Positions 7,178-17,911 of a stretch of 64,000 nt of DNA are shown piece by piece. The notes beneath the pieces were generated by a model. It searched no databases, was not told the origin of the DNA, and saw only the letters and a program-made list of their open reading frames with translations. A program made the position numbers and the translations under genes. The first letter of the stretch is position 1, and every line of letters begins with the position of its first letter. The stretch is from Nostocales cyanobacterium HT-58-2 (GTDB lineage: Bacteria; Cyanobacteriota; Cyanobacteriia; Cyanobacteriales; Nostocaceae). The DNA lies in assembly GCA_002163975.1 (NCBI GenBank), contig CP019636.1, positions 3,173,001-3,237,000 of the forward strand, given 5' to 3'.

Positions 7178-8857
7178 TCAGGAATGAAGAATCATCAGAC
7201 ACCATACTAATCCACTCAATACTAATAACAACGGCGTTAACCAATCGCCCCAACGCACGTATAAAGTTTGGGTTTGCCGTCGATAAATTGTCTCTGCATG
7301 AACTTCGTAAGTATTATGTCCAGAGATCCACACCGTTTTGCCATGAGGATTCACAAAAGCTGAATATCCCGTGTTGGTTGCCCGTACTGCCCATCTATCA
7401 GTTTCTATTGCCCGCATGATATCCTGTGCGTGGTGCTGTGCTGGCATAGCTGCACTGTAATGAGCATCATTAGAAGGACTCAGGATAAATTGCCCACCTG
7501 CAGCAGCTTGACGGCGAAATTGCCCAGAAAAAGCAGATTCATAACAAATACCAACAATAGCGCGACCAAAAGGCGTATCAAACACCTGATTTGACGAACC
7601 TGGAACTTGGTGTTCATCCAAGGGTGATAGTCGCTTGATAAGACCGCCTAAAATTGCCTCAAAGGGAATGTATTCCCCGATAGGTACCATTTTTGCTTTG
7701 CCGTAGCGGCTAAAAATCTCACCATCGCCCGTTATAGTAAATAAACTATTTGTATAGCTGCTTCCTTTTTTATAAAAACCCCCAATCCAAGCAACTACAC
7801 CTTTTTTCCGTACCGCAGCCACAAAAGAACTACGCATAATCTCATCTTGGAAAAAAGGCAACGCTCCTTCTGGGGTTAGTACAGCGTCTACACCTTCGTC
7901 TGCTAGTTTTAGATATCCAGTGGTGTAGCCTTCAATGGCGCGACGAAAGCCCTCTGGATACAGCTTGATTTCGTTAGGAACATTACCTTGAACAATGCCT
8001 ACTTTCAAGGCAGCTTCTGGTGGTTGGGCAAGAGGACTGCTGTATAAACTAAAACCAATAAGGTGAAGAGTGATAACTAGTGCTGCAGCGGTTGATAAAT
8101 AAACCAACCGCACAGAGCGAGTTTCTGGTGTGGATTTTCCTCCCGAAAAATTCGCGGTGGGCGCAGAGGACACAGAGGATATCTCTGTGCTTTCTGTGCC
8201 TCTATGGTTTATTAAAGCTTCAGCAATCAAACCGTTAACTGCGACAATAGACGCTGTCACCGCGCTAGGTCCAGAAAGTTGACCGAGGTGTAGGATTACA
8301 AGATTATGCGGGCTTTGAGTGTAAGAAAGAGAACTCCACCACAAAGGTCCAGCACTCCAAAGAGCTTCTAACCCACACCATAAAGCCGTACCAATGAGGA
8401 CGCGAACAAACCCATTTTGGATGGAACGGGAAATAACTCGCATTCCCATTGCCCAACTTGCAACTAATGCAGCTCCCCAAAGGGTAATGAACACCCAGCA
8501 AAAAAGGGCGATCGCTAAACTCGCCAACCAAGGAACACCCATCCACGTCATAGGGTGAACCCCGGTAATCCAGAATAAAGCGATACCGTGATATCCGATA
8601 CCCCAGGCGAGGGGGAGGAGGAGAAAAGCAGGGGGAGATGGGTGGTTTCGTCGTGCAGAACGAATAACTAATAGCCAGAGGGGAGCTAGGGAAAACCACG
8701 CGAAGAACCATACACCATAGGGTGCAACGGTCAGCCCCATCAAAATTCCACTGAATAGAGCAATCAGGTAAGGGAATAAAAGAGTCAATTTCTTCCCTTG
8801 CTTTCCCTGCTGCCCTTGCTCCCCTTGCCTTTTACTCTTCCTCTGTTGCATCAGCAC
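7178..8857 (-). CDS. lnt: Apolipoprotein N-acyltransferase
   Basis: Transfers a third acyl chain to the N-terminal Cys of lipoproteins in the inner membrane. The N-terminal ~270 residues form several membrane helices; the C-terminal nitrilase-like domain has the triad Glu330 (LTPEGALPF), Lys387 ([14 protein letters not shown]) and Cys438 (GICYESAF). The open frame begins at 8857 within the last codons of gyrA. The first ~23 residues ([15 protein letters not shown]) are encoded by a C/T-rich short repeat, so the true start could be later. Residues ~218-236, between the last helix and the nitrilase domain, come from another dispersed repeat (8148-8210). Likely translated from the gyrA message, since the two genes overlap by 26 bp. 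Confidence 0.92.
   Translation of the reverse strand: MLMQQRKSKRQGEQGQQGKQGKKLTLLFPYLIALFSGILMGLTVAPYGVWFFAWFSLAPLWLLVIRSARRNHPSPPAFLLLPLAWGIGYHGIALFWITGVHPMTWMGVPWLASLAIALFCWVFITLWGAALVASWAMGMRVISRSIQNGFVRVLIGTALWCGLEALWSAGPLWWSSLSYTQSPHNLVILHLGQLSGPSAVTASIVAVNGLIAEALINHRGTESTEISSVSSAPTANFSGGKSTPETRSVRLVYLSTAAALVITLHLIGFSLYSSPLAQPPEAALKVGIVQGNVPNEIKLYPEGFRRAIEGYTTGYLKLADEGVDAVLTPEGALPFFQDEIMRSSFVAAVRKKGVVAWIGGFYKKGSSYTNSLFTITGDGEIFSRYGKAKMVPIGEYIPFEAILGGLIKRLSPLDEHQVPGSSNQVFDTPFGRAIVGICYESAFSGQFRRQAAAGGQFILSPSNDAHYSAAMPAQHHAQDIMRAIETDRWAVRATNTGYSAFVNPHGKTVWISGHNTYEVHAETIYRRQTQTLYVRWGDWLTPLLLVLSGLVWCLMILHS
8148..8210. repeat. Dispersed 'cacagagg' repeat inside lnt
   Basis: GCGCAGAGGACACAGAGG is followed by its near inverted copy CTCTGTGC...CTGTGCCTCT. 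This short palindromic repeat is common between genes in filamentous cyanobacteria. Here it is read in frame within lnt as part of a linker ([16 protein letters not shown] on the minus strand). Confidence 0.5.
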
Positions 8858-11423
8858 TATCGGGGGGAACGATCGCGACTCCCGTGATCACATCATCTTC
8901 ATCAAGGCGCTGCACTCGCACTCCTGTTGCCGATCGCGATTGGACAGATATCGCATTCACAGCCTGACGGATGATAATACCGCGACTGGTCACCATCATA
9001 ATTTCATCGTCACTGTTGACAATGTGCAAGGTTGCCAGTTGGTCTTTGATTTTGCGATTTTTAAATTTGGTTGCCGTTAAACCCTGACCGGCGCGATTTT
9101 GCAGACGGAACTGGGCAACTGGTACACGCTTGCCGTATCCTCCCATTGTAATTACTAACACCCAGGGTCCCGTACTGCCGTTACCTGGGACTTCTGTGGG
9201 TTCTTCATTTTCTGTCTCTTCTGTTTCGATTTCCTCGATTTCAGTTTCTGTATCTGTTGTGTCTGTATTTAAAGTTTCAAGAATAGCTGCTGGGAGAATA
9301 TCCATTCCCACAAGTTCATCTCCATTCTTGAGTTTCATAGATTTCACGCCACGAGTTGCCCGTCCCAAGGGACGCAGTTGTTCGTGGGTGCATCTAAAGT
9401 GAATTGCTATACCTTGACGAGAACCAATAATGACGCTGTCTTCGACTCTGGCACGTCGTACCCAGCGGAGTTGGTCGCCTTCTTCCAAGGAAATCGCAAT
9501 CAAACCGTTGGCGCGAATGTTGCTAAACGCCGCCAACTCAGTTTTTTTGATATTCCCGCCCTTGGTGAGCATGACCAAATATTCATCGCTGCTAAACTCG
9601 CTTACAGGGACAATCGAGGTGATTTTCTCCTCTTTGGGAATGGGCAGCATTTGGACAATTGGTGTTCCACGACTGGTGCGTGAACTCACAGGGATTTGAT
9701 ACGCTTTTAGGCAGTAAACAACACCTCGTTCGCTAAAGAAGAGAACGCTGTCATGGTCGCAGCAAGTCAGGAAATGCTCAACGCCATCATCCTCTTTCAT
9801 CTTGGCGGCTGCTTTGCCTCTGGTGGCACGGCTTTGTGCTTCAAAGGTATTTACTGCCATCCGTTTGATGTAACCTTGCTCAGTCAGCAAAATAAGGACT
9901 TTTTCATTAGCAATGAGGTCACGCTCATCAATTTCTCCTTCCAGCGGTGAAATGACCGTGCGACGAGGTGTAGCATGTTTCTCTTTGAGTTGCGTGACTT
10001 CGTTTTCAATGATTTCTAAAATCCGCTCTCGCCGTGCCAAGATATCCTGCAAGTCAGCAATGATTGCTTGTAATTGTTCATGTTCTTGGCGGATTTTGTC
10101 TGCTTCTAGGGCTGTTAAACGTCGCAGTTGCATTTGCAATATTGCATCTGCTTGTGCTTCTGAAAGCCCGTAGGTTGTCATTAACTCGCCTTTGGCTGTC
10201 GGTGCATCTGGTGCATGGCGAATTAAATTAATAATCTGATCTAGGTGTGCTAGAGCAATTAATAAGCCTTGCAGTATGTGGTCGCGTTCTTCGGCTTTGC
10301 GCAGTTCGTAACGAGTGCGTCTAGTAATTGCTTCGATGCGAAAGTCCAAGAAGACTTGCAAAAATTGCTTCAGGGCGAGTATCTGGGGTTCGCCGTTCAC
10401 CAGCGCCAGCATATTTGCCCCAAAGTTCGCTTGTAGCGGCGTTTGCTTGTAGAGGTTGTTGAGTACGACACGGGGATAAGCATCACGCTTGAGTTCTATG
10501 ACAATTCGCATCCCATCGCGATCGCTTTCATCCCGGATATCAGCAATTCCCTCAATCCGCTTTTCGTTCACCATCTCGGCGATTTTTTCAATCAACGCCG
10601 CCTTATTGGTTTGGTAGGGCAGTTCAGTGATGATAATCGCTTCTCTATCAGGGCGTCCACGCTGTTCAATTGTTTCAATTGAAGCGACACCGCGCATGGT
10701 GATGGAACCGCGTCCAGTGGTGTAAGCTTCTTTAATTGCCCCTGTCCCCAGAATCTGACCTCCTGTTGGAAAGTCAGGACCGTGGATATACTGCATCAAC
10801 TGAGTATCAGTTATTTCTGGATTTTGAATCAGTGCTACCAACCCATCAATCAATTCACCCAAGTTATGGGGCGGGATATTGGTTGCCATGCCCACAGCAA
10901 TACCGGAGGAACCATTGAGCAGCAACTGCGGGACACGTGCTGGTAGGACTGTTGGTTCTTGCTGGGAAGCGTCAAAGTTATCAACAAAATCAACCGTTTC
11001 TGATTCGATATCTTGCAGCAGGGAATCGCTGGTTAAAGCTTGTAAGCGGCATTCTGTGTATCGCATTGCCGCTGGTGGATCGTTGTCCACGGAACCAAAG
11101 TTTCCATGCCCTTCAATAAGGGGTGCTCTCATGGAAAAATCCTGCGCCATCCGCACCAAAGCGTCATAGACTGCTGTATCGCCGTGGGGGTGATATTTAC
11201 CCAACACTTCCCCTACCACACGAGCGCACTTACGAAAGGGGCGATCAGCACTCAACCCGAGTTCATGCATTGCGTAGAGAATGCGACGATGCACAGGTTT
11301 CAGACCATCCCTGGCGTCTGGCAGTGCCCGACCCACAATTACGCTCATCGCGTATTCCAAATATGACCGGGACATCTCATTCCGCAGATCTGTCGGGATA
11401 ATCCTCTCCTGAGAGGTTGTCAT
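8832..11423 (-). CDS. gyrA: DNA gyrase subunit A
   Basis: Catalytic subunit of DNA gyrase, 863 residues, introducing negative supercoils with GyrB. It has the usual N-terminal winged-helix and tower domains, with active-site Tyr122 (AAMRYTECR) and the quinolone-pocket motif [12 protein letters not shown], where Thr occupies the position equivalent to E. coli Ser83. Coiled-coil and C-gate follow (to ~500), then the C-terminal beta-pinwheel with its GyrA box ([10 protein letters not shown] near 535). An acidic Glu/Thr-rich insertion ([18 protein letters not shown] onward, about 705-745) interrupts the pinwheel region. gyrA sits 201 bp downstream of the ClC gene and overlaps lnt. Confidence 0.98.
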   Translation of the reverse strand: MTTSQERIIPTDLRNEMSRSYLEYAMSVIVGRALPDARDGLKPVHRRILYAMHELGLSADRPFRKCARVVGEVLGKYHPHGDTAVYDALVRMAQDFSMRAPLIEGHGNFGSVDNDPPAAMRYTECRLQALTSDSLLQDIESETVDFVDNFDASQQEPTVLPARVPQLLLNGSSGIAVGMATNIPPHNLGELIDGLVALIQNPEITDTQLMQYIHGPDFPTGGQILGTGAIKEAYTTGRGSITMRGVASIETIEQRGRPDREAIIITELPYQTNKAALIEKIAEMVNEKRIEGIADIRDESDRDGMRIVIELKRDAYPRVVLNNLYKQTPLQANFGANMLALVNGEPQILALKQFLQVFLDFRIEAITRRTRYELRKAEERDHILQGLLIALAHLDQIINLIRHAPDAPTAKGELMTTYGLSEAQADAILQMQLRRLTALEADKIRQEHEQLQAIIADLQDILARRERILEIIENEVTQLKEKHATPRRTVISPLEGEIDERDLIANEKVLILLTEQGYIKRMAVNTFEAQSRATRGKAAAKMKEDDGVEHFLTCCDHDSVLFFSERGVVYCLKAYQIPVSSRTSRGTPIVQMLPIPKEEKITSIVPVSEFSSDEYLVMLTKGGNIKKTELAAFSNIRANGLIAISLEEGDQLRWVRRARVEDSVIIGSRQGIAIHFRCTHEQLRPLGRATRGVKSMKLKNGDELVGMDILPAAILETLNTDTTDTETEIEEIETEETENEEPTEVPGNGSTGPWVLVITMGGYGKRVPVAQFRLQNRAGQGLTATKFKNRKIKDQLATLHIVNSDDEIMMVTSRGIIIRQAVNAISVQSRSATGVRVQRLDEDDVITGVAIVPPDSADATEEE

Positions 11424-11624
11424 AACCCAAAAAACTCCAAAAATTGCAAATTTTAGCCTTTATGCTGAGAAAAAAGCAAAATTGTTCCCAATTATTGCTG
11501 AATATCTGCTATAATCTGATACAATTCTAGCATATATTGCTGTTTTCTGCCTTGTACAGCAAGCCAGAAACAGTCAAAAGCATACAGTTATTAAATAAAT
11601 AACTGATAGCTAATAACAGAATTA

Positions 11625-12926
11625 CTAATGGTCGATAACTGCTTCTTGTCCAGACTTAAGTTGAGATTCAATAAAGGGAGCCTTGGGGGCCAGAAAAAAT
11701 CCAATTAAACTGGCAAACAAGATTGGAGTAAAAGGGCTGAAGTTGGTCAATTTTGACAGCAGCAAAGTCGTACTGATGGGTGTGCGCGTTACAGATGTAT
11801 TGATAGCCGCCATCGTACAAATCATCGCAAGCGTCGGATTCATTCCAGGAATGCAAGCTGCTACAGCTTTACCCAAACAAGCACCAGTGAAAAAGAGGGG
11901 AATAATAAATCCACCGCGCCATCCACCAGTAACAGTCATGCTGATGGCAGCCATTTTAGCCAAAGCAAGCCCAAACAAGAAAACCACAGGAAAGCTTTGG
12001 TTGACGAGTTCATCTAACTCTTCATGCCCAAAATAACGCGTTAAAGGCAACACACTGGCTAAAATGCCCAGCCCAAGACCCGCAGTGGTTGTGCGTAGAT
12101 AGATTGGTCCAGGAATTAAGGCAAAAACGCGATCGCATCCGCGAAAAATCCCCATGAAAATCCATCCTGCGCCGACCCCGACTATCCCAAAGAGGATGGC
12201 TACGGCAAAATCATCGATGCTATCTAGGCTGTACTGAGGGAAATGCCAGGTGGGTGCAATCCCCAAGCGTGTAATAGCTGCAAAGACAAGATAACTGGCG
12301 CAACTCGAGACAATGGCTGGCATAAGGGCTTCGTAATACTCCACAATATGCTGGTGGTGCAAAATCTCTAAGGCGAACATTGCACCACCCAGGGGTGCAC
12401 CAAACAAAGCAGTAAAGCCCGCAGCCATCGCCGCTAGACTCATGGATCTTACGTCTTCACCTTGGAGTCTTAATCGGTCAGCCACCCAAGTGCCAAATGA
12501 ACCTGTCACCTGTACCAGTGGTGCTTCTGGTCCAGCACTACCGCCCGCTGATATGCTAACCAGCGAAGCAAGAATCATTGAGGGATTTTTGCGAGCATCC
12601 AGACGTCCGCTGCGAAAATGGATATTATCAACAATGACGCCGATTTCACCAGGATTCCCAAGCAAATGAATCACCAGACCAATAACTAAACCAGCCAATG
12701 GCATCACGAACAAAAGACTCAAACCCTGAAATCTTTGGAGTCCATGAATCATCAGTTCTAGGACATTCCAGTACAGCCCAGCAAATAAACCACAAAAAGT
12801 TCCTACAACAGCCCAGCGTAAAACCCAGCGTGAAATCATGAAAGGATTACGCCTTGCTAGTCCAAAAAGCTGAGAGAAAGTCCAACGTTGAGTTTGCTCA
12901 GTACGAGGGCGCCTGTTTGGTAGCAC
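11625..12926 (-). CDS. ClC-family chloride channel/antiporter
   Basis: A 433-residue polytopic membrane protein of the ClC family, moving chloride or exchanging it for protons. The anion-binding signatures are GGSAGPEAPLVQ (about residues 128-139, with Glu134 aligned to the gating Glu of GREGPTVQ) and GGWRGGFIIPLFFTGACLG. There are no C-terminal CBS domains, as in the short bacterial members. It lies between the hybrid kinase upstream and gyrA downstream on the same strand, with 290 and 201 bp gaps, so it probably has its own promoter. Confidence 0.93.
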   Translation of the reverse strand: MLPNRRPRTEQTQRWTFSQLFGLARRNPFMISRWVLRWAVVGTFCGLFAGLYWNVLELMIHGLQRFQGLSLLFVMPLAGLVIGLVIHLLGNPGEIGVIVDNIHFRSGRLDARKNPSMILASLVSISAGGSAGPEAPLVQVTGSFGTWVADRLRLQGEDVRSMSLAAMAAGFTALFGAPLGGAMFALEILHHQHIVEYYEALMPAIVSSCASYLVFAAITRLGIAPTWHFPQYSLDSIDDFAVAILFGIVGVGAGWIFMGIFRGCDRVFALIPGPIYLRTTTAGLGLGILASVLPLTRYFGHEELDELVNQSFPVVFLFGLALAKMAAISMTVTGGWRGGFIIPLFFTGACLGKAVAACIPGMNPTLAMICTMAAINTSVTRTPISTTLLLSKLTNFSPFTPILFASLIGFFLAPKAPFIESQLKSGQEAVIDH

Positions 12927-13216
12927 GACTTAATTTCCTGTATAAGTGAAACGAAAAATACAAAATTTCTACTGTTTCTATGCTAAACCTTAGTCACAAC
13001 GAAGAGACATGGGAGCAGGTGTAGGTTGTGTAGCCTACGGTTATGGTTACACCATCGCGAACACCCACGGCAGAGACACCAATAAGAAATCAGCAAACAA
13101 ATAGCCTTTCATGATGAGAAGATTATCAAAATCATGCTGAAAACTGTAATCGTTGAACGAAAAGTATTCTCCTACAAAAGGGTTACAAAAAGAAAATTGC
13201 TCTTTGACGTGTAGAC

Positions 13217-15346
13217 TTATTGTATGGACTGACTCAAGACATTGTGAATAGCGTAAGCTAAATCATAGATATTGTATGGCTTCCGCAAAAACGCATCGAC
13301 ACCAGCATTAGCAGCTTCCACGAATTGGTCATCTCTGGCAATGCCGCTAATAGCAATAATCTTGATTTTTGGATTCATTTCTTGCAAAATCCGAATGGCT
13401 GTTAACCCATCCAGTGACGGCATCATCATATCCATTAATACCAAACTAATTTTCTCTTGATGTTGAGCATATAGTGCGATCGCCTCAATTCCATTACTAG
13501 CAGTTAAAACTTTGTAATTGTAATCTTCTAAGGAAGTTTTGGTAATTTCTAAAATGGCGGCTTCATCATCTACGACTAAAATTAACTCTCCTTTACCAAC
13601 AGGCAAATCGAAATTTTTTGCTTGCTGTTTTTCTCTGTCTTCGACAGCTGGTAAGAATACCTGAAATTGACTACCTTTTCCTACTTCACTATGAACGTTA
13701 ACAAAACCGCCGTGGTTTTTGACAATGCCAATCACAGTTGACAGACCTAGCCCTGTACCTTGACTTGATTCCTTAGTAGTGAAAAAAGGTTCAAAAATTC
13801 GTTCTAAAACTAATGGCGGAATGCCAAATCCAGTATCTGAAATAGTAATGACCACATAGGGACCTATCTGAGCATCTAAATTCATCCTGGCAAAGTTTTG
13901 ATCTACAAGCAGATTTTCTGCAGAAATAGATAAGTTACCACCATCAGGCATAGCATCACGAGCATTAACACATAGATTCATCAACACCTGATGTATTTGT
14001 GTCGGTTCTGCCTTGATAGTCCAAAGCTCTTGAGTAGGTAAATGCTTACTAATTTTGATAGACTTTGGAAACGTGCTATTAAGAATTTGCTCAACTTCCA
14101 ATAGCAAAGGTTCTATTTGTAAAGTCACGCCCCTGCTTTCGGAGCCGCGCGCAAAGGTCAAAATTTGTTTGACCAAATCAGCCGCACGTTTAGAGTTATC
14201 CTCCAGAATCTTCAGTATTTGCTGATGACGTGTATCAAGATGAGGAGGCTTGAGCGCCAACATTTGAATAGAGGACATGATGGGTGTCAAGATATTATTG
14301 AGGTCATGGGCAATACCACTGGCCAGGGTTCCCAGGCTTTCCATCCGTTGAGCGCGGAGAAATTGGGTTTGCAGTTGTTTTTTTTCGGTGATGTCTGTAT
14401 CAACAGTCAGAATCGATTTAGGTTGCCGTAATTCATCAAGCATCAGAGTCCAACGGCTTTCTACGATGATTTCTTTACCAGATTTCGTTACCTTCTTTAA
14501 CTCACCCTGCCATGAGCCATGCCCCATGACATTTTGCCGGGCTAATTCCACTTGTGATGAAATTTCTTTGTACAAAATTTCGTCAGCATTTTTTCCTATA
14601 GCCTCATGAACTTGCCAACCGTATAAACGCTCCGCAGCTTGGTTCCAAAATAAAATTTGGCTGTGCAAATCTCTAACCACAATTGCATCGGTCGCAATAT
14701 CAAGTAGGGCTGCTTGTTCGCGGATTTTCTGTTCTGCCTGTTTGCGTTCCTTGAGGTCCGCTCGTACCTGCTCGTACAATTCCGATTGCTGAATAGCAAT
14801 ACCTACTTGCGTCGCTAATTGTTGTAGCAAATCAATTTCCCTGGACTGCCATTGTCTTGATGTTGAACATTGGCTGGCAACTAATAGCCCCCATAACTTT
14901 TCTCTCTGCAAGATGGGAACTACCAAGTTTGCTTTGACTTGGAATTGAGACAGTAAATTACGGTGACATTGCGTTAGGTCTTCTGTATAAATATCTGCTA
15001 TCACTTGGAAACCCCCCTGTCTGTATTTCTCTCCACGAGTTTCCATGAAGTAATCATCTTTAACTTGGACATTCAACACAGCAGTCCAATCATTCCCGAC
15101 AGATTCCACCACGACAGACCCACTGTAGTCTTCTTCAAAACGATAAATTAATACTCGGTCTGCGTGGAGAAACTGACGTACTTCAGCTACAGTAGTGTTC
15201 AAAACTTCATTGAGATGCAAACTCTGACGAATGCGTATTGCAATAGCCATTACCAATCGCTGTTGTTCAATTTGCTGTTGCAGTGCTTCTTGTGTCTGTT
15301 GAGAAACATTTATTAAAGACTTTTGATCATACTTCTCATTATTCAT
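13217..15346 (-). CDS. GAF-PAS hybrid histidine kinase, likely bilin-binding
   Basis: A 709-residue soluble sensor kinase. Domains in order: coiled coil (10-35); GAF (~40-190); PAS (~212-325); HisKA with His347 (SGIAHDLNN); HATPase (GFGIPP, GTGLGLS; ~450-567); and a C-terminal receiver with Asp639 (LVLMDMMMP). The GAF domain contains QCHRNLLSQFQVKANLVVPI with Cys127-His128. A Cys-His pair in this context is the chromophore attachment site of cyanobacteriochromes, so the protein may sense light through a covalently bound bilin. There is no DxCF motif (no violet/blue second Cys seen). Phosphorelay through the fused receiver would be autonomous; an output partner is not apparent nearby. Confidence 0.9.
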   Translation of the reverse strand: MNNEKYDQKSLINVSQQTQEALQQQIEQQRLVMAIAIRIRQSLHLNEVLNTTVAEVRQFLHADRVLIYRFEEDYSGSVVVESVGNDWTAVLNVQVKDDYFMETRGEKYRQGGFQVIADIYTEDLTQCHRNLLSQFQVKANLVVPILQREKLWGLLVASQCSTSRQWQSREIDLLQQLATQVGIAIQQSELYEQVRADLKERKQAEQKIREQAALLDIATDAIVVRDLHSQILFWNQAAERLYGWQVHEAIGKNADEILYKEISSQVELARQNVMGHGSWQGELKKVTKSGKEIIVESRWTLMLDELRQPKSILTVDTDITEKKQLQTQFLRAQRMESLGTLASGIAHDLNNILTPIMSSIQMLALKPPHLDTRHQQILKILEDNSKRAADLVKQILTFARGSESRGVTLQIEPLLLEVEQILNSTFPKSIKISKHLPTQELWTIKAEPTQIHQVLMNLCVNARDAMPDGGNLSISAENLLVDQNFARMNLDAQIGPYVVITISDTGFGIPPLVLERIFEPFFTTKESSQGTGLGLSTVIGIVKNHGGFVNVHSEVGKGSQFQVFLPAVEDREKQQAKNFDLPVGKGELILVVDDEAAILEITKTSLEDYNYKVLTASNGIEAIALYAQHQEKISLVLMDMMMPSLDGLTAIRILQEMNPKIKIIAISGIARDDQFVEAANAGVDAFLRKPYNIYDLAYAIHNVLSQSIQ

Positions 15347-15793
15347 AGGTAATGTATTGACCTAATCTGATTATTAATATCTTGAATCTAGTTGGAAAAT
15401 ATATTCTTTTCAAAGATTAAGGTTAGCAGAAACAATTTTTAACTTAACTTTAACAAATCGTATGGGCTGATTGAAATTGAAAATATATTAGACCTTTTGC
15501 AAAAGTACCTTTTGCAAGAGGTAGGCAACAGGCAAGAGGAAAAACTTGGGACTGTTAAGAGTTCAGCGTTCCCTGTTCCCGACTTCTGAAAGAAGTCTAT
15601 TGAAATACGCGGCGAGTTCCATCGTGTCTGCCTGTAGACGAGGTGCTGCGGGCAGTCTGGGTTGAGATGGGAAGTTTTTGGAGCGCAAATGTTAGCATAA
15701 GTGGAACGGAACACAGCAAGTTAAGCCTCAAGATAGTGTGTGCCTCACAACTGGAGAGTTTAAGCTGAGGCGTGTAAGGTTTGGGAAATAATC
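15347..15793. other. Intergenic region, 447 bp
   Basis: Divergent region between the hybrid kinase (minus) and a small plus-strand gene. It contains a duplicated CCTTTTGCAA motif (15493-15520) and a moderately GC-rich repeat-like stretch at 15590-15670. The 91-residue minus-strand frame here has no plausible protein features. Confidence 0.5.
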
Positions 15794-16015
15794 ATGTACA
15801 GCGATGAAACAACTCCTAATCAAGCCGAAAAGACAAATCCACAAGGCGATGAATCACAATTAAGCCCAGAGATGCGTGACAGAATTAAGCATCCTCCAAA
15901 AATGGATGATGTGCTACTGGGTCTATCACCGGAAGAACGTAAGAACAACCAAGCTGTCGTACCGGAAATGCTGGATGAACCAAGTGATGAAATTATTGGG
16001 TTCACTAGAGAGTAG
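15794..16015 (+). CDS. Small acidic hypothetical protein
   Basis: A 73-residue, Pro/Glu/Asp-rich hydrophilic protein (MYSDETTPNQAEKTNPQGDE... ending DEPSDEIIGFTRE), probably disordered. I do not recognise the family. It has no membrane segment or Cys. The composition is protein-like and the frame is uninterrupted, but the ribosome binding site is weak. It stands alone between the hybrid kinase and the deacetylase gene. Confidence 0.5.
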   Translation: MYSDETTPNQAEKTNPQGDESQLSPEMRDRIKHPPKMDDVLLGLSPEERKNNQAVVPEMLDEPSDEIIGFTRE

Positions 16016-16266
16016 TAAGGATAGAATTTCAAGTAATAGACTTCACTACCTGGCGACTAGAAGTCGCGGCTATACAGACAAAGTCCTTTCGGGTGACGCT
16101 CAGGAGCGTCGCTACCGCTATGAAGAGCGTTGTCTCATCGCTTGCTATGGACTGGAAGCAATATAGTTGAACTTGCCCAAGCAGGTTTTGTTAGGTGTAG
16201 CTTTGACTTGCAGTCTGAGGGCATTTTTACGAAGTCTAGTATCCCACTGCTACCCTTTTTTGCCCT

Positions 16267-17184
16267 ATGCTGCCAGTCATTTATTCTGATGAGTTTCTCG
16301 ATCATAAGACAGGGTCTTTCCATCCAGAAAAACCAGAACGCCTAACGGCGATCGCCACCGCCCTCAAACAAGCTCAGTTTGCACAACAGATTGAATGGCG
16401 CTTACCCACTCCACCAGAACAGCGCCCCTTGCAATCTGTGTTGGAACAAGCACACACCCAGCAATACATTAAGAAAGTTCAAAAAATTGCTCAAACTGGC
16501 GGCGGTTATTTGGATGGAGATACGCCTGTTTCCCCGCGCAGTTATGATGTTGCTTTGTTGGCGGTGAGTGCTTGGTTAGATGGGGTTGATGCTGTGTTAG
16601 CAACTGGCAAACCAGCTTTTGTCCTGGCGCGTCCACCAGGACATCATGCTGAAAGTGATGCGGGTATGGGATTTTGCTTGTTTTCCAATGCTGCTATTGC
16701 TGCTTTATACGCCTTGCAACAACCAGGAATTAACCGCGTTGCCATCCTTGACTGGGACGTACATCATGGGAATGGAACCCAGGCGATCGTAGAAACTCAC
16801 AGAGCAATTGCTTACTGTTCTTTGCATCAGTCCCCTTGTTATCCGGGGACTGGACATCATACAGAACGAGGTTTGCATAACAATGTATTAAATTTGCCGT
16901 TTCCTCCAGGTAGTGATATCCAAATATACCGACCAGTTTTTGAAAAAAAGGTCATCCCCTTTTTATCCAATTTTCAACCGGATCTACTGATTGTTAGCGC
17001 TGGTTACGACGCCAACGCTGATGACCCTTTAGCAAGTATAAATTTACAACCACAAGACTATGGTTTATTCACAGATTATTGTCTAGGAATAACTCAAAAA
17101 ATTCTGTTTGGTTTAGAAGGCGGTTACGATTTTGACGCACTTTCCCAATCAGTTGTAGCAACAATTGAACGCTGCATCGCCTGA
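16267..17184 (+). CDS. Histone deacetylase family hydrolase
   Basis: A 305-residue zinc hydrolase of the acetoin-utilisation/histone-deacetylase superfamily. It starts MLPVIYSDEFLDHKTGSFHPEKPERL and has the active-site motifs RPPGHHAES (tandem His) and DWDVHHGNGTQ (zinc-binding Asp and His), with Asp in SAGYDANADDPL as the third ligand and GGYD near the C-terminus. In bacteria such enzymes deacetylate small amides or protein lysines; the substrate is not evident here. It converges on sodC, with a large palindromic repeat in between. Confidence 0.92.
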   Translation: MLPVIYSDEFLDHKTGSFHPEKPERLTAIATALKQAQFAQQIEWRLPTPPEQRPLQSVLEQAHTQQYIKKVQKIAQTGGGYLDGDTPVSPRSYDVALLAVSAWLDGVDAVLATGKPAFVLARPPGHHAESDAGMGFCLFSNAAIAALYALQQPGINRVAILDWDVHHGNGTQAIVETHRAIAYCSLHQSPCYPGTGHHTERGLHNNVLNLPFPPGSDIQIYRPVFEKKVIPFLSNFQPDLLIVSAGYDANADDPLASINLQPQDYGLFTDYCLGITQKILFGLEGGYDFDALSQSVVATIERCIA

Positions 17185-17202
17185 GTCGTCAGGGAAGAAC
17201 CA

Positions 17203-17252
17203 GGGGAGCAGGGAGTTAACCGTCCACGAACTCTTGTTCTCGCCTGCTCCCT
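17203..17252. repeat. Palindromic intergenic repeat, copy 1
   Basis: GGGGAGCAGGGAGTTAAC is followed by a near-complement ending GCCTGCTCCC, forming a long imperfect hairpin. It lies between the convergent deacetylase and sodC genes, where it could end transcription from both sides. The same family recurs at 20208-20282 and 26885-26953, sharing the inner GTTAACGTCCATTAAC core in variant form. Confidence 0.6.
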
Positions 17253-17290
17253 TACTTGTCCTCCCCTACCTCTTCGATTTTTCTATAACA

Positions 17291-17911
17291 TTAAGATGAT
17301 CTCTCATCTGATTCTTGAGAACTATCGTCGCGAGTCACAACCCCGCAAGCTAATCGTCCCCCACCTGCTTCTGCTGCCGTCCCGCCAGCTTTTTGTTGAT
17401 CCGTTAACTGGTGAATGATGATTGCACTACCATTGTCGTCAAACAAGGTGACGGGACTTTCACTTAAACTCACTCGACTGGTCAGTGCTTTGTACTTTGC
17501 GTAACCGTGTTCATCCACTACTAAGTTTGGTAAGTCACCTAAATGGTACGGATGGTTTGCCTCTACAGGCACTTCCGAACCAAAAGGACCAGGGTCAAAG
17601 TGCCCACCAGTGGTACTAAAAGCAGGTTGAGCACCGGGTTCGCATACACCTACAGCATGAATGTGAAGTCCGTGCAGACCGGGAGTCAATGTTGCCGGAT
17701 CGCCTTGAACTGTGCCTTCAATCTTCACTAACCCATTCTCTTTCTGCGTCAAGATGAGGGTGCCAGTAATATCTGCACCCACCAGATCGACTCGTGCTCC
17801 AAGCGAACTCTGTGCCAAGCTTCGTTGCCCAAATGCAAGCCCGCAAACTAGGACTAAGCAAAGGGTCATTCCAAAGAGAAACAAAGATTTTCGCTGCAAA
17901 AAGTTGATCAT
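17291..17911 (-). CDS. sodC: Superoxide dismutase [Cu-Zn], exported
   Basis: A 206-residue precursor with a Sec signal (residues 1-34, cleavage likely after SLAQ). Metal ligands are all present: Cu His83, His85, His104 and His167; Zn His104, His120, His123 and Asp126. The structural disulfide pair is Cys90 and Cys189 (GGRLACGVV). It detoxifies superoxide in the periplasm. Cu/Zn enzymes are less common in cyanobacteria than Fe, Mn or Ni superoxide dismutases. A monocistronic gene convergent with the deacetylase. Confidence 0.95.
   Translation of the reverse strand: MINFLQRKSLFLFGMTLCLVLVCGLAFGQRSLAQSSLGARVDLVGADITGTLILTQKENGLVKIEGTVQGDPATLTPGLHGLHIHAVGVCEPGAQPAFSTTGGHFDPGPFGSEVPVEANHPYHLGDLPNLVVDEHGYAKYKALTSRVSLSESPVTLFDDNGSAIIIHQLTDQQKAGGTAAEAGGGRLACGVVTRDDSSQESDERSS

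Noticed and set aside
8304..8711. 135-residue minus-strand frame inside lnt
   Set aside because: Out of frame with a clear lnt coding sequence; composition (Cys, Ser, His-rich) is that of a shadow.
9130..11401. Several plus-strand frames opposite gyrA
   Set aside because: All lie antisense to a well-conserved gyrA and have no domain or ribosome site.
15439..15714. 91-residue minus-strand frame
   Set aside because: Lies in repeat-like intergenic DNA and has no recognisable features.
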